Shown here: piece after piece, positions 1 to 6,443 of the stretch
Layout: each line of letters opens with the position of its first letter
Position numbering within the stretch: the stretch's first letter is position 1
NCBI GenBank assembly: GCA_013043945.1
Contig: JABEUW010000058.1
Span: forward strand, 1-9,319
Direction: 5' to 3'
Source of the DNA: Vulcanimicrobiota bacterium
GTDB lineage: Bacteria > Vulcanimicrobiota > Vulcanimicrobiia > Vulcanimicrobiales > Vulcanimicrobiaceae
DNA length: 9,319 nucleotides
Position numbers and translations under genes: made by a program
Notes under the pieces: generated by a model
Database searches by the model: none
What the model was told of the DNA's origin: nothing
The model's input: the letters and a program-made list of their open reading frames with translations, nothing else

Positions 1-1
1 C

Positions 2-964
2 GCCGCGCCGCGCATCTCGCCTTCCTCGTTGATGGTGAGCGATTTCCCGGAGCGCCTCACGACCGACGGCGTGCTCTTCACTGCAGATCTCCATCGGCAA
101 GCGCCTTCGCGCTTTCTCTATTTCCACTATAACCCGCCGCATTCGATCGCGCGCCGCATCGTTTTGCGTGCGACCAACACCTCGCCCGAACCCGCGCTGC
201 TGCAATTTATCGATGGACGCGGCGGACCGAGCCCGAACGAAATGGAGGCGGGGCATCTCTCGACGAAACGCTTCCTCGTTCACCTCGTCGCCAACGAAGG
301 GAAGATCGTTCAGATTCCCGGGTATGGTAGCGTGAATCTCGCCGAGCAAGATCTCCCCGCGAGCGCAATCGTGAGCGACCTGCTGCAATTGCGCGTGCTC
401 AACGGCGGATTGATTCACTTGATGCTCTTCGCGCAGAGGGCGACCGATAACCCCGATACCGCTCCACGGAGCGATACGCTCTTGGTAGGCCACCACGCAC
501 ACGCGCGCGGCATCTACTCGATTCCCGAGTTCACCTATTCGACGCAGTGGAGCGTTGAAGATCCGTACCTCGAACTCGCGGTCGGGCAAGTGCCGCTCCC
601 GAACGATCTCGTCGGCCAGGCGCTCTCCGGCGATTACGGCGTCCTTCAGAATTTTGAGATCAACGTCGTGAACCCCACGCGCCGAGCGCAAACGATCGCG
701 ATCTACGAAAATCCGCGCGGGGGGAGTGCGACCGGGACCTACCTGATCGATCGCGTCTTGGTGCAATCGCATCAGGTGCGCGCCTTCACGCGTTATAAGC
801 TGCGCAGTTACGTCGTTCCGGCGCGCGGCTTTCTGCGCATCCACATCACGACGATCCCCGATGCCGGATCGAGTTTTCCCGTTCGCCTCATCCTCGCGCC
901 CGACGATGGCAGCGTCCCGGCGGGTGCACCGGGCTCGCCGGTTTACGTCGAAGCGATTCGATAG
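2..964 (+). CDS. Uncharacterised protein, 5'-truncated by the window edge
   Basis: I do not recognise this protein. The frame is open from base 2 to a TAG stop at 962-964, giving 320 visible residues. The first possible starts (TTG at 29, ATG at 32) have no Shine-Dalgarno sequence before them and the reading frame continues upstream, so the true N-terminus, perhaps with a signal peptide, is probably outside the window. The visible part has no membrane segment and alternates short hydrophobic stretches with turn residues, which suggests a beta-rich fold of two similar-sized halves. Near the start is an aromatic-rich stretch (RFLYFHYNPP), followed by a segment with an NTS-like turn and a GRGGPSPNE loop. 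A histidine cluster (VGHHAHARG) lies mid-protein, but no catalytic motif is evident. A surface or periplasmic role is only inference from the neighbouring envelope genes. It is convergent with the glycosyltransferase gene and overlaps its 3' end by 22 bp. Confidence 0.75.
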   Translation, partial: AAPRISPSSLMVSDFPERLTTDGVLFTADLHRQAPSRFLYFHYNPPHSIARRIVLRATNTSPEPALLQFIDGRGGPSPNEMEAGHLSTKRFLVHLVANEGKIVQIPGYGSVNLAEQDLPASAIVSDLLQLRVLNGGLIHLMLFAQRATDNPDTAPRSDTLLVGHHAHARGIYSIPEFTYSTQWSVEDPYLELAVGQVPLPNDLVGQALSGDYGVLQNFEINVVNPTRRAQTIAIYENPRGGSATGTYLIDRVLVQSHQVRAFTRYKLRSYVVPARGFLRIHITTIPDAGSSFPVRLILAPDDGSVPAGAPGSPVYVEAIR

Positions 965-1974
965 ATCTCGGCGGTAGCACTCGCGGCGCGACGCCAGGAA
1001 AAGCGTTCGATCGCCGCGGCACGCTCCGCCGCAGCCGCACTCCGAGCGCGTTCGGGATCGGCGAAGACCCGCGCCAATGCCTCGCTCCAAGCCGAAACGT
1101 CGTCGGCGTCGATGCGCGGCACGCTCTCGCCGGCAATCTCATCGAGCGAGGATCCGCGCGCGGCGATCGCGGGTAGCCCGGCACAACACGCCTGCGCGAG
1201 CGGCAAGCCAAAACCTTCGTAGCGTGAAGGCATCGCCAAAACAGTACTCGTTGCGTAGAGATCCAACAATGCACTCCGCCCCACGTAGCCGCGAAACTCG
1301 AGCCGATCCTCAACGCCGAGTTCGCGCGCGATCGCCGCGCACGCATCGCGATACGGCGTACTTGGCCCTACCGAGATGGCCCGCACGCCGGGTAACGATG
1401 GGAGCGCGCGAATCACCACCTCGAGGTTCTTTCGCGCCTCGACCGTTCCGACCGCCAGAATCGTCGCCTCGTCGCCACTTCCGATCTGCAAACGCGCAAA
1501 CTCGTCGGCAACGCCGAGCGGAATGACGTGCACGCGCCGTTCGTCGAGCCCGGGATGCAATTCGAGAATCTCGCGTGCCGAGAACGCCGAGACGGTAACG
1601 ATCTCGCGAGCGCGCTCCGCCAAGCGCTTCATGAGCGCACCGAAGTAGGCACGCGCGTAAAACCGCGTGTGCCCTTGAACGCGCAGCCACGCAGCATCGT
1701 GCAACGTCAGCACGATCGGCAGTTTCGAAAATGCCGGCATCGTTCCGGAGGTACAGTGCAAAATCGTCGCATGCGAGCGCGCCGCTGCGATCGGCAAGAG
1801 CACTTGATCCCAATACGCTCGCCGATCGAAGCGCCATGGATCGAGGCCTGGAGCGCTCAACGGAACCACGTCCATACCGGGAAGCTCGCGTAACGCCCGC
1901 TCGAGTTCGCGTGCGTACTCGCCGATGCCGGTAGCGCTACCGATCGTCGGCTGCGCGTCGAACGCCACCCTCAC
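943..1974 (-). CDS. GT4-family (GT-B fold) glycosyltransferase
   Basis: This is a 343-residue glycosyltransferase of the GT4 type, which moves a sugar from a nucleotide-sugar donor to a growing glycan, usually at the cytoplasmic face of the inner membrane. The N-terminal Rossmann half has the glycine-rich acceptor-side loop (GIGEYAREL, residues 16-24), HDAAWLR (92-98) and VSAFSAREI (128-136). The C-terminal donor half opens with VGTVEARKNL (175-184) and has SRYEGFGLPLAQACCAG (250-266). The usual E-x7-E donor motif reads E253-x7-Q261, so the second glutamate is replaced by glutamine. I chose the GTG at 1974, because its GTGA overlaps the stop of the TPR gene and the product then begins VRVAFDAQP, the normal family N-terminus. 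The frame is open up to 2115, but those extra 47 arginine-rich residues lie inside the TPR gene and look non-coding. The stop is TAA at 945-943. The sugar and acceptor cannot be told from sequence, though mannosyl or other O-antigen/exopolysaccharide transfer is plausible. Confidence 0.93.
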   Translation of the reverse strand: MRVAFDAQPTIGSATGIGEYARELERALRELPGMDVVPLSAPGLDPWRFDRRAYWDQVLLPIAAARSHATILHCTSGTMPAFSKLPIVLTLHDAAWLRVQGHTRFYARAYFGALMKRLAERAREIVTVSAFSAREILELHPGLDERRVHVIPLGVADEFARLQIGSGDEATILAVGTVEARKNLEVVIRALPSLPGVRAISVGPSTPYRDACAAIARELGVEDRLEFRGYVGRSALLDLYATSTVLAMPSRYEGFGLPLAQACCAGLPAIAARGSSLDEIAGESVPRIDADDVSAWSEALARVFADPERARSAAAAERAAAIERFSWRRAASATAEIYRIAST

Positions 1975-2822
1975 GGGCGTTCGCGCGCGGCGAGCCTGCG
2001 CGCCAGCGTGCGCGCGCTCCCGGCGGTCGGCCCATAGCGCAGCGCGGTCGCTAGGTAGCGGTGTGCTGCGGTGAGATCGCCTTCGCGCAACGCGATGCTT
2101 CCTAAACCCGACCAACCGTCGGGGCTCGCCGGATTGAGGGTGACGACGCGCCGATACCAGCGCCGCGCGCGAGCATTATCGCTCGTGCGATAGTAATAGG
2201 CGGCGAGCGCCAGCGCATAGGTATTGTCGTAGGGCGCCATGCGCGCCGCAGCGAGAAATGCGCGGTGGGCGCGCGGATTCCAACGTGCCGGGCGATGCCC
2301 GTGATAGACGGCGTTCGTCGCGAGCATTCCGCACCGCCAGTCGGTGTTGGCGAGCGCGTCGGGGTGCGTCGTCGTCGTCGCCAGGCGATCGCGCAGGCGA
2401 ACTGCGAGCGCGTAGGCGGCGCGCGGATGGGTTGCCATCGCATCGATACGGGCGCGCAAGCGCGGCAGATCGAGCCCGGCGAGTTCGTATTCGATCGCCG
2501 CTCCTTCGTCGCGGCGTGCCCGTTCGATCGATGCAAACAATGCGTCGCGCGCTCCACCCGCCGGCAGCGTTACCGCGTACGCCCTCGCCATCGCCGTATC
2601 GCCGCGCCGCAATTCTTCGCGCCCGAGTTCGCGAGCGACGAAGGGCGCGGGGGCGATGCGATCGATCGTGCGGTAAATAGCGGTGCCCCACGCTCTCGGT
2701 ACGGCGCGTGGAAGCGAGGCTGGCACTGCGGCGCGAGCGAAGAGCGCATCGGAGCCGAGTTGTACGACTCCAAGCAACGCGACGGCTGCAATGGCGACGG
2801 CGAGGAGCGCTCGTGCGATCAG
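1971..2822 (-). CDS. Membrane-anchored TPR-repeat protein (probable CTG start)
   Basis: This is a 283-residue protein of unknown specific role, with a hydrophobic N-terminus and C-terminal tetratricopeptide repeats that usually mediate protein-protein contacts. The helical-repeat pattern covers about residues 184-266, with two good TPR units (about 199-231 and 233-266, containing the NPASPDGWSGLGSIALREGD run) preceded by half a repeat. Start choice is unusual. The first conventional start is TTG at 2777, but the frame is open for 15 more codons and these encode a basic-then-hydrophobic stretch (IARALLAVAIAAVALLGVV) that completes a signal anchor. A stop (TAA, 2828-2826) bounds the frame, so the start must be CTG at 2822, ATT at 2825 or ATC at 2819. 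I favour CTG, because its CTGA overlaps the TGA of the barrel gene just as the other junctions here use ATGA or GTGA. It overlaps the glycosyltransferase start at the other end by GTGA. If TTG 2777 is used, the product is 268 residues and largely loses the anchor. Confidence 0.8.
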   Translation of the reverse strand: MIARALLAVAIAAVALLGVVQLGSDALFARAAVPASLPRAVPRAWGTAIYRTIDRIAPAPFVARELGREELRRGDTAMARAYAVTLPAGGARDALFASIERARRDEGAAIEYELAGLDLPRLRARIDAMATHPRAAYALAVRLRDRLATTTTHPDALANTDWRCGMLATNAVYHGHRPARWNPRAHRAFLAAARMAPYDNTYALALAAYYYRTSDNARARRWYRRVVTLNPASPDGWSGLGSIALREGDLTAAHRYLATALRYGPTAGSARTLARRLAARERP

Positions 2823-3862
2823 AATTTAATCGTGAGATCGACGCCGGCGCGCAATTGCGTCTCGTTCGGCGTCAATTGAAGATTATCGTTGAAACGGTAT
2901 TGACGTGCGTGGAAGGTGAGCGTCGCCGGCGCGTGCGGCAGCGTGTACGTCAATTTCCCGAAGTAGCGGCTATCGCTCCCCGAGAGCGTTGTCGGAGAGA
3001 GCGAGCCATACGTGCCGACCATCGTTCCGCTGCGGTAGCCCACGCCCACGGTGAATCGCGGCGAAACCGGCACCGCAAGGCTCGCACCGATACTCGAACT
3101 GGTGAGGTTGTTGAACGCTGCAGGCGGAAGCACGAGCCGACTGACGCCGTCAAAGCCGAGGGTTGGGTCGAGCGTCGGCGACGGATTCTCCGAGGAGATC
3201 AATCCACGCGAACGATGTTCGAAGCGGCTCGAAAGGCCGAGCGTTACCGTGCGTCCGCCGGTGTGCAGCAAAATATTCGTCGTGCCGCCAAGCACTTGGT
3301 CGTTCGCCGGCGGCAACGGCATCAAAAGACCATTCTGAGAGGGTTGCGTCGTCTCCAACTGGACCGTTGTCTTCGCACCGCGCAGCGCGCCTAAGAGGCG
3401 CCCGAGGAGATTCGGCCGTTGTTGCGGTTGCTGAAAGGCCGGGCGCTGCGAGGGATCGCCGAAATTGAAATGGAGCGGCGCGGGCGAGGCTTGGTCGAAA
3501 CTCTCGCCGACCGTCACCGGTAGCGGCGTGCGAAAGCGCGCCGTGCCGACGCTGACAAGCCGAATCGGCGCGACCGCGGCGCCATATCGCACGCCGTCGG
3601 CGATCTTCGGTGCCTGCACGGCGAACGAGAGGGCGGTCAGAAGGTCGGGAACGATCGATGGAGCGGCGGGCGCATCGGCGACGGCCCCGGGAAGCTGCGG
3701 CAGCAGGCTCAACCCGCGCAGCGCCCCCGGCACGCTCTGGGCGGTTGCGGAGTCGGAGAGGTGGAAGACCTGGGCGCCAAGGTGAAGCCCTTGTGCGGAG
3801 GCAGAGGCAAAGCAGAGTACCCCTGCGAGCACTCCCGCGAAGATCCCTTGTAGGCCCTTCAC
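2819..3862 (-). CDS. Secreted protein, probable outer-membrane beta-barrel
   Basis: This 347-residue protein has a clear Sec signal peptide: a basic start (MKG), a hydrophobic core and a likely cleavage ASA|QG after residue 23. Residues 40-180 are low in charge and rich in Pro, Ala and Leu, with a Q/P-rich stretch at about 140-150 and an LLGRLLGALRG helix-like piece at 151-161. From about 190 to the end, alternating polar/hydrophobic strands separated by Ser/Gly/Asn/Pro turns fit an outer-membrane barrel of roughly ten strands. The protein ends VDLTIKF, a terminal strand with a final phenylalanine typical of the recognition signal read by the BAM complex. No named family is recognised. Cys17 is preceded by Leu, so this is not a lipobox. 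The GTG start at 3862 has a strong ribosome binding site (GGAGG, 9 nt spacing). It is the first gene of a three-gene set and its TGA overlaps the probable CTG start of the TPR gene. Transport or structural roles are both possible. Confidence 0.8.
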   Translation of the reverse strand: MKGLQGIFAGVLAGVLCFASASAQGLHLGAQVFHLSDSATAQSVPGALRGLSLLPQLPGAVADAPAAPSIVPDLLTALSFAVQAPKIADGVRYGAAVAPIRLVSVGTARFRTPLPVTVGESFDQASPAPLHFNFGDPSQRPAFQQPQQRPNLLGRLLGALRGAKTTVQLETTQPSQNGLLMPLPPANDQVLGGTTNILLHTGGRTVTLGLSSRFEHRSRGLISSENPSPTLDPTLGFDGVSRLVLPPAAFNNLTSSSIGASLAVPVSPRFTVGVGYRSGTMVGTYGSLSPTTLSGSDSRYFGKLTYTLPHAPATLTFHARQYRFNDNLQLTPNETQLRAGVDLTIKF

Positions 3863-3871
3863 TTCTACCAG

Positions 3872-3876
3872 CCTCC
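3872..3876 (-). promoter_or_regulatory. Ribosome binding site GGAGG for the barrel gene
   Basis: The minus strand reads GGAGG, then 9 nt, then GTG at 3862. It is one of the best Shine-Dalgarno matches in the window and fixes the GTG as the start. Most other minus-strand genes rely on stop/start overlap instead, which supports this gene being the head of its own translational set. Confidence 0.7.
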
Positions 3877-3883
3877 GATTGTG

Positions 3884-3900
3884 CGGGCGAAAACAGCCCG
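3884..3900 (-). other. Short GC hairpin in the leader of the barrel gene
   Basis: CGGGC and GCCCG (5 bp, all GC) flank a 7-nt loop, TGTTTTC on the minus strand. It falls between the candidate -10 box and the GGAGG site, so it would lie near the 5' end of the mRNA. No T-run follows on the minus strand, so it does not read as an intrinsic terminator. It could stabilise the transcript or be chance. Confidence 0.3.
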
Positions 3901-3941
3901 TGGACTACTATTATCGGTCGTTCGAGCTACACCCTACAGCT

Positions 3942-4349
3942 TTAACGGGCGGAGCGCTCCTGAAGTTTCCGCTCGAAGCGCCGAGCGATCAATTCGGCGG
4001 CAAAATCGTCGATCGGCTGCGGCGGCGTCAGCATGCCGCGCGGGACGAGCCGGCGCCAGCCACGTGGAGGATAGCTCTCAAAATAGAGCTTCCGGGCTTC
4101 GAGGGTGGTGCTCGTTTCGTCGACCCGCTCGCAGGGAAGCCCGAGCGTTGCGAGCTGCTCGATAATCTCGCCGCCACGAGTCCCGCCGCCGACCGCGATC
4201 GCCTCGATCCCATAGCGCTCGACCAGCGTGCGAATCTCCTCGAGCAAACCCTCGGGCCGAAGGATCGCTCGGTAGGGAACCTCGCCTCCATCTCTCAGGA
4301 CGGCGATGCCGATCTTGCGCGAACCTGGGTCGACGCCGAGTAACGTCAC
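3942..4349 (-). CDS. RuvC/YqgF-like RNase H-fold nuclease
   Basis: This 135-residue protein has the compact RNase H-like fold of the RuvC/YqgF (RuvX) group, which cut branched DNA (RuvC) or process pre-16S rRNA (YqgF). The first strand carries LGVDPGSRKIGIAV (4-17) with the catalytic-position Asp7. AIAVGGGTRGGEI (50-62) matches the conserved glycine-rich strand, VDETSTTLEARKLYF (76-90) gives the acidic Asp77/Glu78 position resembling the DERxTT motif of YqgF, and PIDDFAAELIARRF (112-125) gives Asp114/Asp115. All three acidic positions are present, so it is probably an active metal-dependent nuclease. Length fits YqgF (about 140) better than RuvC (about 170). It starts at GTG 4349 in a GTGA overlap with the DUF3084 stop and ends with TAA. 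Whether it is the genome's only YqgF or a paralogue dedicated to this locus cannot be seen here. Confidence 0.82.
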   Translation of the reverse strand: MTLLGVDPGSRKIGIAVLRDGGEVPYRAILRPEGLLEEIRTLVERYGIEAIAVGGGTRGGEIIEQLATLGLPCERVDETSTTLEARKLYFESYPPRGWRRLVPRGMLTPPQPIDDFAAELIARRFERKLQERSAR

Positions 4350-5317
4350 GGGAGCGAACTTTGCCCCGGTTGCAAGAGCGTCACCACGATCGGAATCCGC
4401 CCTTCCTGGAGATAGGTGTGCGGATAGATATCGGTTGCCGCCCAGGCGACGAGCAGATAGGTACCGTGCCCGCTCTTGAGGAGCTGCTGCATGCGCGAGA
4501 GCGAGGGGTAGACGCTCACCGGCGTAATGTTGGCGACGAGCGCCGATGAAAGGCCGCGATTTTGCAGCACCTGTGCGACCGCGTTGCTCAGCTGCCGAAT
4601 GCTTAAATTCACGTTCACGTTGCGGCCGGCATCGATTTTAAATTCGACGATCTGCGTCTTCGCCGGATAGACCAAGGTGTCGGGAACCGAATCGAGGCTG
4701 AGGTCGATGCGATCGTTCACGAAGAGGTTGCGATGCGCGACGGCAATGAGCAGCACGTTGGCGCGCCCGTTGAGGAATCCGAGTTGGGGGCTACTCGCCG
4801 TGGCGTTCAAGCGCTCGTAGGTTCCCTTGGGAACGCGGGCCGGTTTCAATCCGAACGGCACGTAGGTTTGGTTGACGAACTTTACGGTGTCGTCGAAGAA
4901 CGCTTGCATGATCTCCTTGCGGCGCGCCAGGTCGGAGCCCTGCGGAATCGTTGCGTAAAAATCGGTCATCAGGCTGTCGACGCCAACGACCAGCCGCCCG
5001 GTGTTGACCTTCTTCCCGAGTTCGCGTTCGCGCTGCTGCAACGTCGAAATCTCGCGATTCACCGAGGCCAACTTAAAGAACGCCGTTTGAACGTCGCGCG
5101 AGGCGAGCAGGGCGACGCTGACCACCGCTAAAGCGATGAGCATGCCCGTGGCGACCGCAACGATCGTCGAAGTATAGCGAGGGCGAATATTAAAGAGCGT
5201 GAGCCGCTTGCGACCGACTTGGTGGCCGACGCGGTCGCCGACGTACGAGATGCCGCCCGCCAGCAAAACGATGCCGAGGATCAGGAGCGAGCCCCGCAGA
5301 TCGTCGATAAAATTCAT
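4346..5317 (-). CDS. DUF3084 domain membrane protein
   Basis: This 323-residue protein has the hallmarks of the DUF3084 family, which has no established function. Two membrane helices (about 8-24 and 51-72) flank a conserved basic linker at 26-50, which contains GDRVGHQVGRKRL followed by TLFNIRPRYTS. After the second helix comes a short coiled coil (about 82-104, with LQQRERELGKK) and then a soluble alpha/beta region to the end, including DLSLDSVPDTLVYP (205-218) and GTYLLVAWAATDIYP (285-299). The hairpin topology would place most of the protein on one side of the inner membrane, with the basic linker probably cytoplasmic and the C-terminal domain periplasmic. The ATG at 5317 follows the permease stop by 4 nt, and the gene overlaps the nuclease gene by GTGA. 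Its place just after the Lpt genes suggests an envelope role, which is inference. Confidence 0.88.
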   Translation of the reverse strand: MNFIDDLRGSLLILGIVLLAGGISYVGDRVGHQVGRKRLTLFNIRPRYTSTIVAVATGMLIALAVVSVALLASRDVQTAFFKLASVNREISTLQQRERELGKKVNTGRLVVGVDSLMTDFYATIPQGSDLARRKEIMQAFFDDTVKFVNQTYVPFGLKPARVPKGTYERLNATASSPQLGFLNGRANVLLIAVAHRNLFVNDRIDLSLDSVPDTLVYPAKTQIVEFKIDAGRNVNVNLSIRQLSNAVAQVLQNRGLSSALVANITPVSVYPSLSRMQQLLKSGHGTYLLVAWAATDIYPHTYLQEGRIPIVVTLLQPGQSSLP

Positions 5318-5321
5318 CGCG

Positions 5322-6443
5322 CTACACCGCCGCTATCCGCGAGAGGCGCCACAGGCCGAGGCTGGTGAAGAGCGCGTTGGGCATCCATACTAAGAGCGGG
5401 GCGATAACGATAAAATTCTGAGCGAGGTACGAAAAGATCGTGAGCACGACGTAGTAAATAAAAGCGATCGCTACGGCGAGCCCGAATCCCAAACTTGCGC
5501 CGCCTCCGCCTCCGCGTAACGCGCGAATGCCGAATGGAATCGCCATAAGAACGAAGACGAAGCAAGCGAACGGGCGCGCCAATTGCTCGTGAAACGCTAC
5601 GAGGTATTTTCGCAGTCCGTTGCCGGAGAGTTGCCCGGTGCGAATGAGCGCCGCGATCTGCCGCCGACTCATTGCGTCGGGGTCGTTATGAGTGAGGCGC
5701 TCGACGATATCGGCGGGTTGCTCGCCGATCGCGATCTCTTGTTGCGCAACGTGCGGTTCCGAAAGAGTAACGCCGTTTGCATCGAAGCGATAGGCGCTGA
5801 CATCGTTGAGCAGCCAGTTATTCGCCTGGAAATCGGCGCGTTTGGCGAAGACGATTTGTACCGGCGTATTCGAGGCGTCGTACTGCACCAGGGTCACGTT
5901 GAGCAGCGCTTGCGAGTGCGGCTCGTACCCGGTGGCGATGGTGACTTGGCGCCCGCCGCCGGGGAGCGGAGCCGAAACGGTGAGATCTTGGTTGAACGCG
6001 CTGGTGTGGCTGATCGCCTTATCTTCGATCGCGGTGACCTGCGAGGCCGCATAGGGCACGACGTTCTCCTGAACGATAAAATCGATAAGCGAGACGACGA
6101 GCCCGGCGATCAGGAGGGCGCTAACGATGCGCACGAGCGAGATCCCCCCGGCCTTCATTGCCGTAATTTCACTATCGGCCGAGAGCCGTTGAATCGCCAA
6201 CAACGTACCTAGCAGCAGCGCCATCGGGATAACGAGAACGACCATGCCCGGAATCTGCCACATGAAAATCGCGATCGCGGCACCGAGCGGTGCGTGGTCG
6301 TTGCTGACGAGGCGGCCGAGCGCGAGAATTTGGGTTGCCGCGAAGATGAGCCAGAACGCCGAGAGCCCGAAACCGAACGGGCCAGCGAGCTCGAGCAGAA
6401 CGTATCGGTCGAGAATCGTCCGGCATGCGAGCGTACGAATCAC
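5322..6443 (-). CDS. LptF/LptG-family (YjgP/YjgQ) LPS export permease
   Basis: This is a 373-residue inner-membrane permease that, with LptB, extracts LPS from the outer leaflet of the inner membrane and passes it to LptC and the periplasmic bridge. It begins with the family start ILDRYVLLEL (10-19), then three N-terminal membrane helices (about 22-45, 55-85 and 104-128). The coupling-helix region RLSADSEITAMKAGGIS, which contacts LptB, lies between the second and third helices. A periplasmic beta-jellyroll domain spans about 140-275, with PGGGRQVTIATG near its start, and is followed by three more helices (about 289-307, 315-340 and 344-368). An RGGGGG turn precedes the fifth helix. The size is typical of the family (about 350-370). 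LptF and LptG cannot be told apart with confidence, though the SEITAMKA wording is closer to LptF. The GTG start at 6443 overlaps the lptB stop (GTGA) and has GAGAG about 9 nt upstream. Confidence 0.93.
   Translation of the reverse strand: MIRTLACRTILDRYVLLELAGPFGFGLSAFWLIFAATQILALGRLVSNDHAPLGAAIAIFMWQIPGMVVLVIPMALLLGTLLAIQRLSADSEITAMKAGGISLVRIVSALLIAGLVVSLIDFIVQENVVPYAASQVTAIEDKAISHTSAFNQDLTVSAPLPGGGRQVTIATGYEPHSQALLNVTLVQYDASNTPVQIVFAKRADFQANNWLLNDVSAYRFDANGVTLSEPHVAQQEIAIGEQPADIVERLTHNDPDAMSRRQIAALIRTGQLSGNGLRKYLVAFHEQLARPFACFVFVLMAIPFGIRALRGGGGGASLGFGLAVAIAFIYYVVLTIFSYLAQNFIVIAPLLVWMPNALFTSLGLWRLSRIAAV

Larger units (their letters stand above)
3863..3941 (-). promoter_or_regulatory. Possible promoter and leader for the barrel-TPR-GT4 set
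   Basis: This is the only real intergenic gap in the window. On the minus strand it has a GATAAT hexamer (plus-strand 3910-3915), 5 of 6 matches to a sigma-70 -10 box. The -35 position at 17 nt spacing reads TGTAGG, which is a poor match. A start of transcription near 3903 would give a leader of about 40 nt. The evidence for a promoter is the -10 match, the local AT-richness in a very GC-rich region and the absence of coding sequence; the weak -35 keeps it tentative. Confidence 0.4.

Noticed and set aside
2368..2380. Short GTC trinucleotide repeat
   Set aside because: Only four units, encoding a Thr run inside the TPR gene; too short to call a repeat feature.
2265..3394. Long plus-strand open frames opposite the TPR and barrel genes
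   Set aside because: They are extremely arginine-rich with no coherent hydrophobic pattern, as expected of the complement of GC-rich coding sequence. The minus strand has a signal peptide, TPRs and coupled starts.
3806..3862. Cys17 of the barrel protein as a lipobox cysteine
   Set aside because: The residue before Cys is Leu, not Ala/Gly/Ser, and a normal signal peptidase I site (ASA|Q) follows.
3884..3900. Hairpin as intrinsic terminator of the LPS-export set
   Set aside because: The stem is only 5 bp and no T-run follows it on the minus strand.
5583..6212. A 209-residue plus-strand frame opposite the permease
   Set aside because: The permease on the minus strand has the expected family motifs and helices; the plus frame has none.
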